Source: Lactuca virosa (lineage: Eukaryota > Streptophyta > Magnoliopsida > Asterales > Asteraceae). From it: a stretch of 64,000 bases of DNA. The notes below the pieces were generated by a model. It was given only the letters and a program-made list of their open reading frames with translations, searched no databases and was not told the DNA's origin. Where the stretch lies: assembly GCA_928212115.1 (NCBI GenBank), contig CAKMRJ010005412.1, forward strand, positions 252,112,484-252,176,483, in the 5' to 3' direction. Below, piece by piece: positions 42,001 through 51,688 of this stretch (within the stretch, counting starts at the first letter, position 1; each line of letters opens with the position of its first letter). The translations under genes and the position numbers were made by a program.

Positions 42001-42789
42001 AAGCACCATATTGATTACTCATTATTCATTGTATAATGTTTCGAATTATCAACTTAATACTTGAATTAAAAACAATAGTCATGCCATGCTCCAAGCATGC
42101 ACACTATGTTTGTCCAAACAATAGCTATGCCATACTCCAAGTATGCCCACTATGTTTGTCTAATGATCCTTACTTTGTGAAACAGATCGATTGACAATAT
42201 TTCAATGATGCTCATTTCACAATCCCAATCCTTATTGTAAATGTAAGAATACCAAACTCTTGCCATTTACTATAACCTATTAGATTCTAAACTTATATGA
42301 AATGATCGCCATGTAATGATTATGCCCAAGTCATAAAGACTTGGCAACAAACATTACAAAGTATTCCAATGGAAAGCAATTCCATGGAAACGAAGTCTCA
42401 CATTCAAAGTAAATTCCTTTGAACACCCTTCTTGCATTAAGTTCTCTAATCTTACACAGATTCAAAGAATAACTTCCACCTATGGAGACAATTCCATATT
42501 CCCATTTTGACTATCACTTCTGAACAAGAGTTGTCTCCTTTCAAAATATGTCAATATGGTCCTATCTCTATACTTCCAATTGTCCATGAGCAACCAATCT
42601 TTGGCAAACCTCAGATTGTCCTCGACAATTTCTTAATCATTTTAGTCAAATCCAGTTCTATTCCTTTTTCCCTCTTAACGTCCTGGGCATTTGAAAAATT
42701 TAGAATGGATAAATATTATAGCACATGTAATCGATCCTATACCTGAAGCATATGGGACCCAATTCATGCTATAAAATTTTTTATTTGCC

Positions 42790-42845
42790 ATGTTTCAAAA
42801 TTTGAACTATGAAGAGGGATGTCGTAATCATAATTTTGAGAATGC
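42790..42845 (-). other. Internal C-type hairpin in E3
   Basis: On the plus strand TATGA (42808-42812) and TCATA (42828-42832) enclose exactly 15 nt, whose minus-strand reading is TTACGACATCCCTCT. An outer TCAAAATT/AATTTTGA stem extends it. It is homologous to C4 of E2. Confidence 0.7.
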
Positions 42846-43282
42846 AACATATATAGAATTTCCTTATGTTGAACCATTCCAACATAACATTCATATATAT
42901 CCATGACTAAAGTTGATTAAAATCTCAATCTAAGGTTTTAAAATTGGAATGAAGTATAAATCCTCTCCCTTAATTATAGCAAAACAACTTTTCAAAGCGA
43001 ATTGAACCTTTTGTTTTCATAATTAACATTGCTAACTTGTAACACTTATTATAATTATCATACTCCCACTTGCATGATGATTATTAGCATAACTCTTATG
43101 CTCCCACTAGCTTTGACATGTACTCAATAATCAGCTGGACTTCTAGAAATCAGTACTTTATTGACTTTCTTACCAAAGTTCAGATTTCTGATACAAGATT
43201 GCTTTGATAATCCTTTATCAAAATCATACACCTTTCCTTAGATAGCTCACATGTTTGTCTAGAACTTTTGCCATTCTCACTA

Positions 43283-43318
43283 GTTAGTGTGCCGGTTAAC
43301 CACACACGCTCCACTAAC
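43283..43318 (-). other. Third D-type hairpin in E3, inside fossil pol
   Basis: GTTAGTG (43283-43289) pairs with CACTAAC (43312-43318) around a 22-nt loop with GGTTAACC. It is a near-copy of the leader D1 hairpin placed about 2.8 kb downstream, within sequence that no longer encodes protein. Confidence 0.72.
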
Positions 43319-44945
43319 GACATGAGAATGCAAATATCATAATTGCTATCTACTTAAAATCTACTTAGTGAAAGCGTTTCCTCACCATCATTTTCATGAA
43401 TCGGAGAGAAACCTTATGACACATAGATTTTTTTTATGGTGTATGTATTCCTATCCATGTGAATTTGTCAAAAAAATAATCACAAGACAGGGTTAGTGAC
43501 AAACCCAAACTCATATGGACTGAACTTGTTCAATCTTAATTTCTTGCCACTTGGCAGCTCAAGGGCCTACCATTGCTTCCACATTGTTATGCAAACAATT
43601 GAGAACTCATAGAACTCACAAGCATAGTCAACTTTAACTGGAATAGGCACAGAAATAAGAATATGTCAACACGATAGGTTACAAACCTCATGTCGTGGGC
43701 TAGTGATTAACAATACTCTTGATTAGTTCTTGAAACCATATCGAGATTTTTAAAGACTCCCACTGACCTCTTGACATATAATATTCTTTGTCAAGAATCA
43801 TTCCTTGACAAAACAAATATTCAAGAGTTAGTGCAGATTCTTATCAAGTTAAACACTTCTCACAATTGGTCTTAGTTGGTATTTGTCTTATCCAAAACAT
43901 CACAACTTACCAATCTCAAATGTACAAGAGTAGAAAACATTTTACTCTACATTTGACAAGTGTTTTACACCTTTTTAAGATTATGTCACTCAAGTTACAA
44001 TCTGGGAGTATGACTCTAAGACTTGTTTTGGAACGAAGTATGAATTATCTTTTGATTTAACCATTTTAACAATTCATGATTCCTCTCCTTAGTCAAACAA
44101 ATGCACTAAGGTGTCCTTAGAGGATCAATTGTGATATGGTTTCATAATCACCAAGATAACCATAAACCAAGATACTTAAGCACTCTCCCACCTTTTCAGA
44201 TTGGAGAAACTTTTATCTTTCTGCCTAATTTGATCCCTCTCATTCGTCCTGCCATACATTGAAACTTTTCCAATGTTTCATAATTACACTTAAACTTTTA
44301 AGCATAACCATATTTACTAAACTTTAGTAAATCATGACGAATAATCTTATCATTCTTTGGGGTGGACCTGATCAGCGCACAACCTAGTGTACCCTAAATC
44401 CTTCAGTCCTTCACTTGACTCACACATACATGTGAACAAGGAATTAGTCTTAATTTTCCAAAAATGAAAATTCTCACTCATCATACAATAAAACTTGCAT
44501 GATTCCAAGTTTCTATCCAACTGAAACTTGGGTGATGAGAATCTTTCCTTATTTGGTAAATTATGACACTACCACAAATGAAAGAATCAAATCCATTTTC
44601 CAATATTGCTTATCAATGGAAACATATAAACAACAATTTTTCACAAATGCCATTGTAAGGATACTTAAAATAAATAAAATCAAAATTTTCTTTTATTTTT
44701 AAACTTTGCGGAAAAAACTTATCCTTACAATGCAAATACATATGAAAAACATGTTGTTATCTATTCCTAAGAAACATATCATAACTCTTAAGCAGCAGCT
44801 CAAAATTCCGATCATCGAACCTTACGATCGAAATCCATTTTCACGATCAGAATCAACATACTCTTTCTTTAGGTTTCCTTTGATTCTTCAAAACATCAAA
44901 ATGTAATTACATTACATCATGTATTAAGAATCTCCAAAAGAGACT

Positions 44946-45684
44946 TTATAGAGTTATATAATGGACTTTAACCTGAAGCAAAGTCAAACCTTTTTGACTT
45001 TTACCATCCTTATAAACTTTCAGGTAAATTCGGCAGCTTCGCAACCAATGCCCCTTCTTTTGGCAAAAGAACCATATGGACTCTTTGGAAATAGTACACT
45101 TGATTGTCCCAGACTTAGCCTTTCTGTTTACCATTGGTCAAATGACTTGACCATGGCCAATCCCTTTCTATTGGGAAGAGAAAGCTTTTCTGGACTTCCA
45201 ATGTCACCATTGTCAATGTCCAAATAGGTTTGGGAAGTAGATCTTCCAATCTAATTTGCTTTACCAATGCTTCAAATCATTGCTGATTTAGCATCATCAA
45301 GCAAATAGGTAAGATCACTAAGGGTCATGTCGTGATCTGTCATCAGGGAGTGACTGAAGAACCAAGTCAACAGCCAGCTACCTCGAGACTTCGACACCCG
45401 ACTCTCCCGGCTTGCCAATATGTGACTTAACCTCCAAGATGTAAGCACATATAGTATTTGCTTGCCAATAGGGATTGAGTGACTTAGAACTTTTCAAGTC
45501 TTGAAACTTGTGGGATAGGGAGAATTATTGGAGGAGGTGGAGGAAGTGAAGCATGATTTCCAGTCCTATTAATGCACAACAAAGGGATTAATCTTTCACC
45601 TTGATTGCCATGTGGGATATCATCTTCATTAAGAAAGCTTGTTCCTAAAGATTTGGGAAGACCATAGTTGTCTAAACTAGACAT
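44946..45684 (-). pseudogene. E3 gag, broken
   Basis: Frames at 45684-45484 (MSSLDNYGLPKSLG, then a proline run) and 45134-44946 hold the gag start and the zinc knuckle. The knuckle reads FFCQKKGHWLRSC, so its first Cys is Phe, whereas E2 lost its last Cys. The frame stops after KVHYITL, the same place as E2 gag. The parts between are frameshifted. Confidence 0.8.
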
Positions 45685-45775
45685 TTATAATGGGAGAAAT
45701 TCAAGTTAGTTGATTTAAAGTCCTTAATATAACACCCAATATGAAATATTAAGGTTAGGACCCAACAAACTATTT

Positions 45776-46164
45776 ATAACTGGAAGAGGGATGTCGTAAT
45801 CCAAGTTATAAAATATTTGAAGGTAGGTAAATGACGATTTACCAATTTCCACCATGAAAACGAAATATAATTAAGTTTTAATTGGATTTGAAACTCCTAG
45901 ATATTTTGAGATACATTGAACTTTCAATGGCATGTTTGAATCTCGATTGTGCCCTCTCAATTTTGTGACTGGGATGCCGAGGATCACAAATAAGGTGTGA
46001 ATAACCATGCAAATTAACTTGGTACCCTTAACTTTATCACCTAATTAATGTGCCGGTTAACCACACGTGCTCCACCAATCTATGATAAACATTAATTTTT
46101 ACCCTCTGGCACACCTTGTCAGTCCCAAGTTAGTGTGTCGGTTAACCACACATGCTCCACTAAC
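45776..46164 (-). other. E3 leader hairpins D1, D2, C1, C2
   Basis: Plus-strand positions: D1 46129-46135 with 46158-46164 (GTTAGTG/CACTAAC, 22-nt loop). D2 46044-46050 with 46073-46079 (22-nt loop; two pairs are G-U only in the minus-strand RNA and would be A-C on the plus strand). C1 45962-45968 with 45984-45990 (15-nt loop). C2 45776-45784 with 45800-45809 (15-nt loop, one bulge). Order and spacing match E1 and E2. Confidence 0.78.
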
Positions 46165-47244
46165 GACTTAACAAAGGTGCAAAGTGCAATTTCATGGGTT
46201 AGCACCATTTCACATTTTCCTAAATAACTAAGATTGGGAATTAATAAGTGTTTAGTTACTTAGTTTTTATCTTTATACTTTTAATGAAGGGAGAATTAGA
46301 GTCCTATCCTACCCGTTCGGCTAACGACCCTCCACCAGTCAAGGAAGCGGTGGGTGAGAGTCGACACCCATTAAACTGCCATTTTATAGGCAGTAACCTT
46401 ATACCCCCCTTATAGACCGGCTTCATGAATGAGGCCTGCTAACGGTAAGATTGACTTTATCTTATACATATCTATATAATTAAAATTATAATAATAGTAT
46501 AAGGGTTGAATTTTAAACTTTTAAAATTCTAGGGTTTGATTTGGAATTAAAAACATGCATAAGCAAAACTTTACAAATTCCAAAACTTGAGGGAAAGTAT
46601 TGAAACTATTCAAAACTCTTGGATTTTCATAACTTATGAGTTTAATTAAAGTTTTAAAAAGTTTAATGAAGAGACTCTTGAACATCCATAACTTGAGGAC
46701 AAGTTATGAAGTCCATAAAACTATTTATGAGAAAAAGACTCTTCATTTTGTAACCTGTGGCACTTTTATGAGTTTTAAAATTCATAAATGTGACTTTTCA
46801 TATAACTTGAGGACAAGTTACAAAAACACATTTTATAAACTTCTTTAAGATCAATTTGGATTGAAAACAACTAAAACATAATTTTTTCATTAATCTAAAT
46901 TAACTCATAAAACATGGTGACACAAAAACTTGGTAATCCATAACTTGAGGACAAATTATGGACTCCATTAAAAATACATTTAGATCAAGAATTAACTAAC
47001 AAACAATTTTTGCAAATAATTCCTATGATCTACCAAAACTCATAAGTGTATGAACACTCATATCAACAATTTCAAAAATCATATAAACACATATAAAGCT
47101 TGAAATTTTGATTATAACCTTTGAAATTGGATTAGCATAATCATTACCACATCAAAAACAGATTTTAAGGTTCAAAAAACAGTTTAGGGTAATGATTCTC
47201 ATCCAATACCAAGCACAACCCCGAAATTCTACATACAGGGGCAT

Positions 47245-47279
47245 CACCACGTCGTGGTAAAGACTGACACGTCGTGGTG
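47245..47279. other. CACCACG-T-CGTGG palindromes in E3 leader
   Basis: Two palindromes, CACCACGTCGTGGT (47245-47258) and ACACGTCGTGGT (near 47268-47279), lie about 80-110 bp after the primer-binding site. The arms equal those of the gypsy-type SL3 (CACCACGACGTGGTG) with the complementary centre base. E2 carries the SL1-type motif at the equivalent place. Confidence 0.75.
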
Positions 47280-47346
47280 AGCAGCCAGATGCAGAAAAAT
47301 GCAGAATTTCAACTTTGAAAAACATGTAGATTGAAAACAAGCCTAG

Positions 47347-47358
47347 GCTCTGATACCA
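47347..47358 (-). other. E3 primer-binding site
   Basis: Plus-strand GCTCTGATACCA, minus-strand TGGTATCAGAGC, lies within two bases of the 5' LTR at 47360. It is complementary to initiator tRNA-Met. Confidence 0.9.
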
Positions 47359-47359
47359 C

Positions 47360-48132
47360 TGATGAGTTTTAAGCATTCTAACACTCCTATGGTGTACATG
47401 CAACCCTAAATACCTTGGATCTATGTTTTCTCTATTATACATGCAAATATCATTTTTCCAAGGTATTGTTCTAACTAGCATAATATAAAGTACATGTAAT
47501 ATAAAATCTTAGTAGAATTACATACCTCTTTGTTGTAGCTTGATTTCATGGAGCTCAAGAGCCTAGTGCCTCAAGTGTGACACCTCAAATGGTTCACACA
47601 ACATCAAAACAACTTGAAATAACCATGAGAAGAGATACTTCACTCTAGAAATCGGCTTGCCCTCTTGTGTATGCCTTCGTGCCAATTTCACCAACCAATG
47701 GGGTCTTTATATAGTGGGCACATTAGGGTTACACCATGTAACTCATGACTTTACCCATTCCTTATGCTCCATGGGTTTTAACCTCCATGGAGTATCCATA
47801 GATCACTCCATGGGTTTAGCCCAACATAAGGAATCATGGATCATAAGCACACATATATAAGAATCAATGATTTACACAATCAATCTCCATATATTTAATT
47901 AGTCTCTTTTGATCACTAAATTAATTCCAAATTAATTCTTGATCAATACTAATTAAATAATATGATTTCATATTAATATATTAGAACTTATAATATATTA
48001 ATATGTCACAAATATCCTCTTCTCACAAAAGGTCTATCCAAATGTCCCGATGCCATGCAACCCAAATGGACCATGCCGGGTCGGGTCAAGTATATACCAA
48101 TTATAGTTATGGACTTAGACACTAATTCAACA
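47360..48132 (-). repeat. E3 5' LTR
   Basis: Plus-strand start TGATGAGTTTTAAGC and end CTAATTCAACA, followed by the duplication ATCCC. Confidence 0.92.
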
Positions 48133-48487
48133 ATCCCAGGCTTTTTAAAAATTAATGAAAAATATTTCTTCAGAAATACTTTTACGGGACAAATTCTGCA
48201 TTTTATAAAATAGACTCTGTTTTAAATGAGCATAAACAAAAATTTTTAAAATGGCCGTAAATTTGGGGATGTCACACTTTGGGACACTTGGTTAAGTTTT
48301 CATTACACTACTTTTGAGAACATATTGGGATGATTTGTGAACTTATTGTTAAATGGTTCTTTGAAATAAGTAATATTGGTGATGTTTTCTTAATAAACAA
48401 TATAAGACTTCTGCTAACGTTTTGTGATTAAAAAGTGGTTAAAATAAAAATAAAATTTTGGGTGAAAAATCACGATGTTACACATAC

Positions 48488-49158
48488 CTCCATCTACATA
48501 TCTTTTATCCCCTTCGACTTCTTATTTCACCCTTTAGAACACCTGGCCATATTCAAGACTTTAATCTGTTCACGCCCCTATTTGGTTGTTCCACGACTCC
48601 ACCATAGCCGTCATCTCAAACAATTTCTCATCTGATCAATACCCAAAATAGCCCATTGATGATGCAACATACAAAGGCCTTTTCCAATTCACATGAACTC
48701 GAAATTTGAAATGTCGGTTGTCCACACCTGTAACCTGTCTATAAAACCAGATGTCCCCATGCTTTTTTCACCATATAATCAAGCAAACTACATGTTAACA
48801 ACTTCTCTGCCTAAACTACATGTCATCTCTCCCCTAACCCTACCGTTATACGCATGATTCATTTTTTCTTATCTTGTCTCATCTAAAAGAGCTACTATCA
48901 AGATTCAATCACCAATACCTTCATCACATGCTTCACAATTTGTTATCCTAGCAAAAGATCTCTATTGGCAAAACCTCAATCAACCGTACATACTAGTTCC
49001 CTATCAAAGCATGGAATGAGATATAATCTCATCGTCCCTACACAAAATTGCTTTCGGGCCTAGTCTAAGTTTATTACTACCTTTTGGCAAGTCGAGAGAA
49101 CCGTATGCTGACTTCTAATTATCATCATCAAAAATACCAGGGTTATAAGTTACATTAA
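48488..49158. other. Unassigned backbone DNA
   Basis: About 670 bp, pyrimidine-biased, with no recognised gene or repeat. It continues the 33917-35863 backbone after removal of LTR-A and ends at the gypsy element's left LTR. Confidence 0.5.
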
Positions 49159-49345
49159 TCTAACACTCCAAAAACTGCAATGAATTTAAAATTTTCAAAA
49201 CCAACCATAAATCAATATTGTTTACAAAAAAAGTCATTGTTTCTAAAGTATTATTTCAAATCAGAGTTTTCCCAAGACCCGGAGACATGAAAACAGGAAG
49301 TTGTGTACGATCACTCATTTGCCTTCCCACGATCCTCTGAAGTAC

Positions 49346-49803
49346 CTGAAACGATAAACTAAAAACTGTAATCCAAAGCTTAGTGAGTTCCCCCAAATTA
49401 CCAGCACACACACAAAGATAATAGCATATACCGGGTCCACAACTAGAAAGACTAGATTACCCCCGAGCCCTCAGTATGAGTCTGACATGCCATTCGGGCC
49501 CTCAACTCATATCTTGAATGCTCCCGATCCCTCAGTATGAGTCTGGCATGCCATTCGGGCCCTCAGCTCATATCTGGAATGTTCACGGGTTTGTTGGCTA
49601 CAACACAAAGCAATACAACCTCAACCCAACCCAATATTTCTACATATGTAATAGATAAACATAAACACAAAACCATAAATATAGATAATCATGCAGATCT
49701 ACTAATCAGCCACAAACTAGCATATATTATCCTAACCAGGATAAATAATCTAATCGGCCAGTATTGGTGCCTTCGACCCACAGTACACTGAGGAGAAACT
49801 CAC
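49346..49803 (-). other. Intron-like interval of gypsy LTR
   Basis: Minus-strand donor-like GAG/GTGAGTTTC at 49803-49798 and acceptor-like CGTTTCAG/GTAC at 49346, after AACTCACTAAGCTT. The interval is 458 bp and holds a two-copy ~61-bp repeat (49462-49585). In the right LTR copy the donor is GAGAGT and the acceptor CAAGT, so that copy could not splice in the same way. Confidence 0.45.
49462..49585. repeat. ~61-bp tandem duplication in gypsy LTR
   Basis: Two copies of CCCTCAGTATGAGTCTG...CATGCCATTCGGGCCCTCA begin near 49468 and 49529. A single partial copy remains in the right LTR at 63166-63200. Confidence 0.85.
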
Positions 49804-49922
49804 CTCATAGTCTGACAATAGATGAATAATACATTGCTCCGAATACCAGCTCTACAGGTCACATATTCAACAGATAGAGACCAAGGCTTAACTATAGCTC
49901 AAAATACCCAAAACACCCTTAA

Positions 49923-49973
49923 GTCAAACTTGGCGAACCCTGGTCAAAGTCAAAGTCAACGGTCAAGGTCAAC
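49923..49973 (-). promoter_or_regulatory. W-box cluster in gypsy LTR
   Basis: Six GTCAA strings on the plus strand (TTGAC on the element's strand) within about 50 bp, between the palindromes and the donor-like site, as in SL1 and SL3. Confidence 0.6.
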
Positions 49974-49997
49974 GGGTTAAATCGGTCCACTCAGCTG

Positions 49998-50104
49998 AGT
50001 ACACAGGGCGTACTCAGCTCTTACGCTAGGCGTACTCTGGTTTTGACCAGAGTCGGGCATTTAACTTCGTACGCGCGGCGTGGGCTGGGTTACGTACGAC
50101 GTAC
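49998..50104. repeat. Internal palindrome cluster of gypsy LTR
   Basis: It includes GTACGACGTAC (50094-50104, CG-A-CG core), CTCAGCTGAG near 49990 and several imperfect GTACGC...GCGTAC forms such as TTACGCTAGGCGTAC. The arms use a GTAC theme distinct from SL1 and SL3. Confidence 0.65.
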
Positions 50105-50734
50105 ACACAAAATCCCTTTCTCCTTAATAAGAGCTTAATGCATTAAGCTCTCACGTCCTAATTTCAGATCCAATGCCAAATTACCACTAAGAGTCATAAA
50201 GTTTCCAACTTTATGACTTTGCATGCCCATTAAGTACTAAATACACAATATCCCAACTTCTTAACATGTTAAGACCTTCTAGAGCATGCATGGGGAAAAA
50301 CTAAGCATCAAGACCACATTTTTATGACTCAAGACCCATCATTAGGTTCGAAAGGACGACTTATGTGATTAAGAGCATGCCATGCTCAAGAATCATCATA
50401 GTTGGGACCAAAAATGTCCTAAATGAAGAAATGGCTAGATCTACAAGATAAGATGATCAAGCAAGGAGCTTTTACCTCATGGAGGTTGCTAGCAAGGATA
50501 GAATCTCAAATCTAAGTTGCTTCCAAGATTCAAGATCTTCCCACCGCTTTCTTCTTCAAGAATATCACCAAAACACAAAGATGAGCTCAAGATGTACTGT
50601 TCTCACTTAGGGTTAGCAAGAGGGGCGTTTTCTCAGGTGGAGGCTGATGAGGGAATGAGAAATAAGATGATAATGATGGTTATTTATGGACCCAACCCTA
50701 AAAATTAGGGTTTGAGGATCCTTCATGTATGCCC

Positions 50735-50840
50735 TGTGTACGTGGTGAACGCTTAGCGTACTTAGTTCCCCCAAGTATGCCCAACTTACACAACGTATGT
50801 CCAGGGTATACAACGTACGCCCAGCGTACTAAGGCTTCGG
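50735..50840. promoter_or_regulatory. U3 palindromes of gypsy LTR
   Basis: Copies related to GTACGCCCAGCGTAC (near 50815-50829) and ACGCTTAGCGTAC (near 50750) precede the minus-strand TATA-like box at about 50687. Several are decayed at CG sites to TATGCCC or GTATGTCC. Confidence 0.65.
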
Positions 50841-50982
50841 CCAAAAATCACCAAAATGCCACTATGGGCCATTCTTGCAATCTTTCTCAGGCACAAGGGT
50901 CAAAATGCAATATTCCTTCATACATAGGGTTAAAATTGAAAATACCTCATCATTGGGATGTTACAATTCTCCTCCACTCGAA

Positions 50983-51683
50983 CTAGACTTTGTCCTCGAA
51001 GTCAGCTGCTGCGAATAACTCAGGATAATGCTCCCGCATCTCCGCCTCCGGCTCCTAGGTCCACTCGGAGCCTCTCCGATGTTGCCACTGAACCTTTAGC
51101 AAAGGTATTTCCTTATTGTGTAGGACCATATTTCTCTCCACTATCGCTACCAGCCTCTCAATATAATTCATATGGTCATCGACCTGAATATCATCCAAAG
51201 GGATCACTGCATCATAGTCCAACACGCACTTCCGGAACTACGAAACATGGAAAGTGTTGTGGATCTGACTGAGCTCACTCGGCAAATCCAACCGGTAGGC
51301 CACCCTTCCTACTCTGGCAATCACACTGAATGGTCCAATATACCGGGGACCCAATTTTCCCCTATTCCTGAAGTGTATCACACCCTTCTAGGGTGATACC
51401 TTCATTAGTACCATATCACCGACCTGAAACTCCAACTCTGATCGACGCAGGTCGGCATAGTTCTTCTGCCAACTCTGAGTTGTCTGCAATATCTGCCTGA
51501 TCTGTTGCATGAGCTTTGTAGTATGGAGGACCACATCAGTCCTCCCCATGAATCTGTGACCAACCTCCCCCAACAAACTGTGGTACGACATCTACGACCA
51601 TACATAAGCTCGAAGGGCAGTGCACTAATGCTGGAGTCATATTTGTTGTTGTAGGAAAACTCCGCAAGAGGTGGGTAGGAATC
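50983..51683 (-). pseudogene. Gypsy integrase C-terminus and chromodomain
   Basis: Minus-strand reading from 51683: integrase C-terminal region (ELEFQVGDMVLMKVSP, then GKLGPRYIGPF). It is followed by a chromodomain-like stretch (LKVQWQHRRGSEWT, then EPEAEMREHYPELF), ending at a TAG at 50985-50983. Chromodomains of this type bind histone marks and guide integration into heterochromatin. In-frame stops replace expected codons in FHVS-stop-F and in SEWT-stop-EPE, so the protein is dead. Confidence 0.8.
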
Positions 51684-51688
51684 CCAAC

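Larger units (their letters stand above)
42001..44945 (-). pseudogene. E3 fossil pol
   Basis: No open frame, but long stretches align to the fossil pol of E2, for example the CTCCAATCTGAAAAG region near 44205 and TTAGCATAACTCTTATGCTCCC near 43090. Shared departures from E1 show that one dead template gave rise to both. It carries a third D-type hairpin (43283-43318) and a C-type hairpin (42790-42845). Confidence 0.65.
40389..48132 (-). mobile_element. E3: copia element with dead pol
   Basis: LTRs at 40389-41160 (772 bp) and 47360-48132 (773 bp) differ at about 14 sites by hand count (1.8 percent). They are flanked by ATCCC (40384-40388, 48133-48137). Primer site, leader hairpins, gag remnant and 3' blocks match E2 on the opposite strand. 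Pol is fossil, with changes shared with E2. It is the youngest layer of a three-deep nest. Confidence 0.93.
37989..48276 (+). mobile_element. LTR-B: solo LTR, split by E3
   Basis: It begins TGTAACGCCCG and ends GGGGATGTCACA, flanked by CTTTG (37984-37988, 48277-48281). Without E3 it is about 2.5 kb. It has four U3 modules (38117-38660), a G-box-like and palindrome-rich stretch (38665-38900, including GACACGTGG), a TATA box (38947) and a donor-like GTGAGTGCATA at 39564. The region from donor to the acceptor-like site (near 40270, CACAAG/TAG) aligns with the same interval of SL-C on the opposite strand, so the two are related families. Confidence 0.88.
35864..48482 (+). mobile_element. LTR-A: solo LTR, split by LTR-B
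   Basis: It begins TGTAATGACCC and ends CACGATGTTACA, flanked by the exact duplication CATAC (35859-35863, 48483-48487). A TATATAAG box lies at 35993-36000, and two GTGAGT donor-like strings at 36673 and 36719. Without the insertion it is about 2.3 kb with no coding region. The exact duplication across 12.6 kb confirms the nesting. I find no CG-N-CG palindromes and no clear acceptor here. Confidence 0.88.
49159..50965 (-). repeat. 3' LTR of the gypsy element
   Basis: Plus-strand start TCTAACACTCC aligns to TGTAACACCCT of the right LTR (one change in the TG); the end is GGGATGTTACA. On the minus strand it holds U3 palindromes (50735-50840), a CATAAATA TATA-like box near 50687, a second palindrome cluster (49998-50104), W-boxes and an intron-like interval. 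It is the one LTR whose coding body proves gypsy identity, so it anchors the solo LTR assignments. Confidence 0.85.
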
